A stretch of DNA of 64,000 bases from Pedobacter frigiditerrae (GTDB lineage: Bacteria; Bacteroidota; Bacteroidia; Sphingobacteriales; Sphingobacteriaceae), in the NCBI RefSeq assembly GCF_004331645.1, contig NZ_SJSK01000003.1, forward strand, positions 434,301-498,300. The letters are read 5' to 3'. The number at the start of each line of letters is the position of its first letter. The stretch's first letter is position 1. Made by a program: the position numbers and the translations under genes. Shown one piece after another: positions 62,969 through 64,000 of the stretch. Under the pieces are notes generated by a model that saw only the letters and a list, made by a program, of their open reading frames with translations, ran no database searches and was not told the DNA's origin.

Positions 62969-64000
62969 CCAGAGGTAATTTAGTCAATTCGTTATTTACA
63001 GTCCGCCAAATACCTAGTGGATTTCCATTTTTCAATTCATTTGGCAAAAACTCATCGTCCCAGTTTTGGTAAGACATTGGTCTGGCAAAACGCTTAATTC
63101 CATCTGCCCCTACCGAGGTAAATCTACCATCAGTACTTGCAGGGTACGGACCTCCGTGGTGCATCGCTAAAGCTACCTCTACACCTGTGGGAACATTATT
63201 TAAAATAAAACGACCACAAATCTCTTGTACTTCATCCAACAGTTGTTGATGATTTTTAATGTCTTTTGTAGTTGCCATTAAAGTTGCCGTTAACTGCCCT
63301 TCCATTGCTTTTGCAACCGCTAACAGCTCCTTTTCATTTTCACATTGGATGATCAGTGAATAGGGTCCAAAAACCTCTTGATGTAGAACTGGATTAGCTA
63401 AAAATGTTTTTCCAGAGGCTGTAGCAACGCTAATGAGTACTTTACCTTCTGTCTGCGTATCATCAGTTTGTCCAATTAATTGAACTCCTTTTTGAGCTAA
63501 TGCTTTTTCTAATTTTTCGTTAAAATTAGCAGCAATTCCTTGATGTAACATCTTGGCAGGTGTTATTGCTTCTATTTCTCTTTTTAGGTTAACAATAAAC
63601 TTATCTAAACTCTTATCATCTATAGCTACCATTAAACCCGGGTTGGTACAAAACTGACCCATCCCCAAAGTAATGGAACCAGCCATTTGCTTAGCTAAGG
63701 TTTCAGTTTCTGTAGCTAGCTTTTCTGGTAACAAGAAAACAGGATTAACACTTCCCATCTCTGCAAAAACAGGAATTGGCGTTTTACGCTGATTTGCTAA
63801 ATCGAATAATGCTTTTCCACCACTAAATGAACCTGTAAAACCAACAGCCTTAACCGATTCATGTTTCACTAAATATACGCCACTTTCAAAACCAGCGCCA
63901 TAAACATGGGTAAAGATGCCATCTGGCATATCAGTTTTTCTGGCGGCCTTTAAAATTGCATCAGCCATTAAAGTAGATGTTTTTGGATGTGCCGGATGTG
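62952..64000 (-). CDS. Aldehyde dehydrogenase, probably 2,5-dioxovalerate (KGSA) dehydrogenase, 5' part cut by the window
   Basis: The frame is open through 64000 on the minus strand (HPAHPKTSTLMADAI precedes the internal Met at 63968), so the first roughly 170 residues are outside. The visible part has FTGSFSGGKALF, the general base Glu in FAEMGSVNPVF and the nucleophile Cys in MGQFCTNPG, matching the NADP-dependent alpha-ketoglutaric semialdehyde dehydrogenase branch. In hydroxyproline breakdown this enzyme turns 2,5-dioxovalerate into 2-oxoglutarate. It overlaps the epimerase by 17 nt in the same operon. Confidence 0.92.
   Translation of the reverse strand, partial: HPAHPKTSTLMADAILKAARKTDMPDGIFTHVYGAGFESGVYLVKHESVKAVGFTGSFSGGKALFDLANQRKTPIPVFAEMGSVNPVFLLPEKLATETETLAKQMAGSITLGMGQFCTNPGLMVAIDDKSLDKFIVNLKREIEAITPAKMLHQGIAANFNEKLEKALAQKGVQLIGQTDDTQTEGKVLISVATASGKTFLANPVLHQEVFGPYSLIIQCENEKELLAVAKAMEGQLTATLMATTKDIKNHQQLLDEVQEICGRFILNNVPTGVEVALAMHHGGPYPASTDGRFTSVGADGIKRFARPMSYQNWDDEFLPNELKNGNPLGIWRTVNNELTKLPLDEKNV

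Overview
The window reads as a chromosomal segment of a soil- or plant-type Bacteroidota, most likely a Sphingobacteriaceae member close to Pedobacter. The grounds are AT-rich DNA, SusC/SusD pairs, GLPGLI and PorP/SprF proteins, several TonB-dependent barrels of the OMP_b-brl type, Bacteroidota -7 boxes (TAnnTTTG), and a GOB/PEDO-like subclass B3 metallo-beta-lactamase. The genus is an inference. I saw no tRNA, rRNA, CRISPR array, prophage or intact insertion sequence.

Layout. 1-4.1 kb: the end of a beta-glucan (laminarin-type) utilisation locus: SusC tail, SusD, PKD surface lipoprotein, GH16 glucanase. 4.3-7.8 kb: TonB-type barrel plus GLPGLI protein. 8.2-17.4 kb: housekeeping genes (pyrG, yidC, S9 peptidase, M14 carboxypeptidase, SpmA-SpmB-like membrane protein). 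17.6-22.2 kb: a second SusC/SusD pair without enzymes. 22.3-28.4 kb: thioesterase, OsmC, M1 peptidase, and an ArsR-LLM-aldo/keto reductase operon with a palindromic operator inside its promoter. 28.4-32.4 kb: receiver protein, PorP/SprF, hybrid histidine kinase. 32.5-37.3 kb: serine hydrolase and a galactan/arabinogalactan set (GH53, GH27, GH43).

37.4-45.4 kb is the most interesting block. It holds ApbE flavin transferase, a PepSY-heme/flavodoxin/FNR membrane reductase, a DUF2271 protein carrying a TGAS motif that resembles an FMN-attachment site, two divergent paralogous ankyrin proteins, and an exported-looking Fe/Mn superoxide dismutase. The two ankyrin operons share a 22-bp near-identical site placed identically against each -7 box. 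I read this as one co-regulated extracytoplasmic flavin/iron/oxidative-stress module.

45.5-49.6 kb: a three-gene membrane/MpaB-oxygenase operon, msrA, NIPSNAP, and an orphan coiled-coil protein. 49.9-54.1 kb: TonB-type barrel with an ABC exporter behind a GTGTACTA/TAGTACAC operator. 54.2-57.2 kb: a TlpA-like thioredoxin behind a clear SAM-I riboswitch, a membrane-bound winged-helix regulator and YceI. 57.6-60.3 kb: B3 beta-lactamase and two membrane proteins. 60.6-64 kb: a trans-4-hydroxyproline catabolic operon (ALDH, epimerase, FAD dehydrogenase) running off the edge.

Across intergenic regions I see a degenerate dispersed repeat family (six copies), other short palindromic repeats, and one TACTTTG-N5-CAAAGTA promoter-operator used three times.
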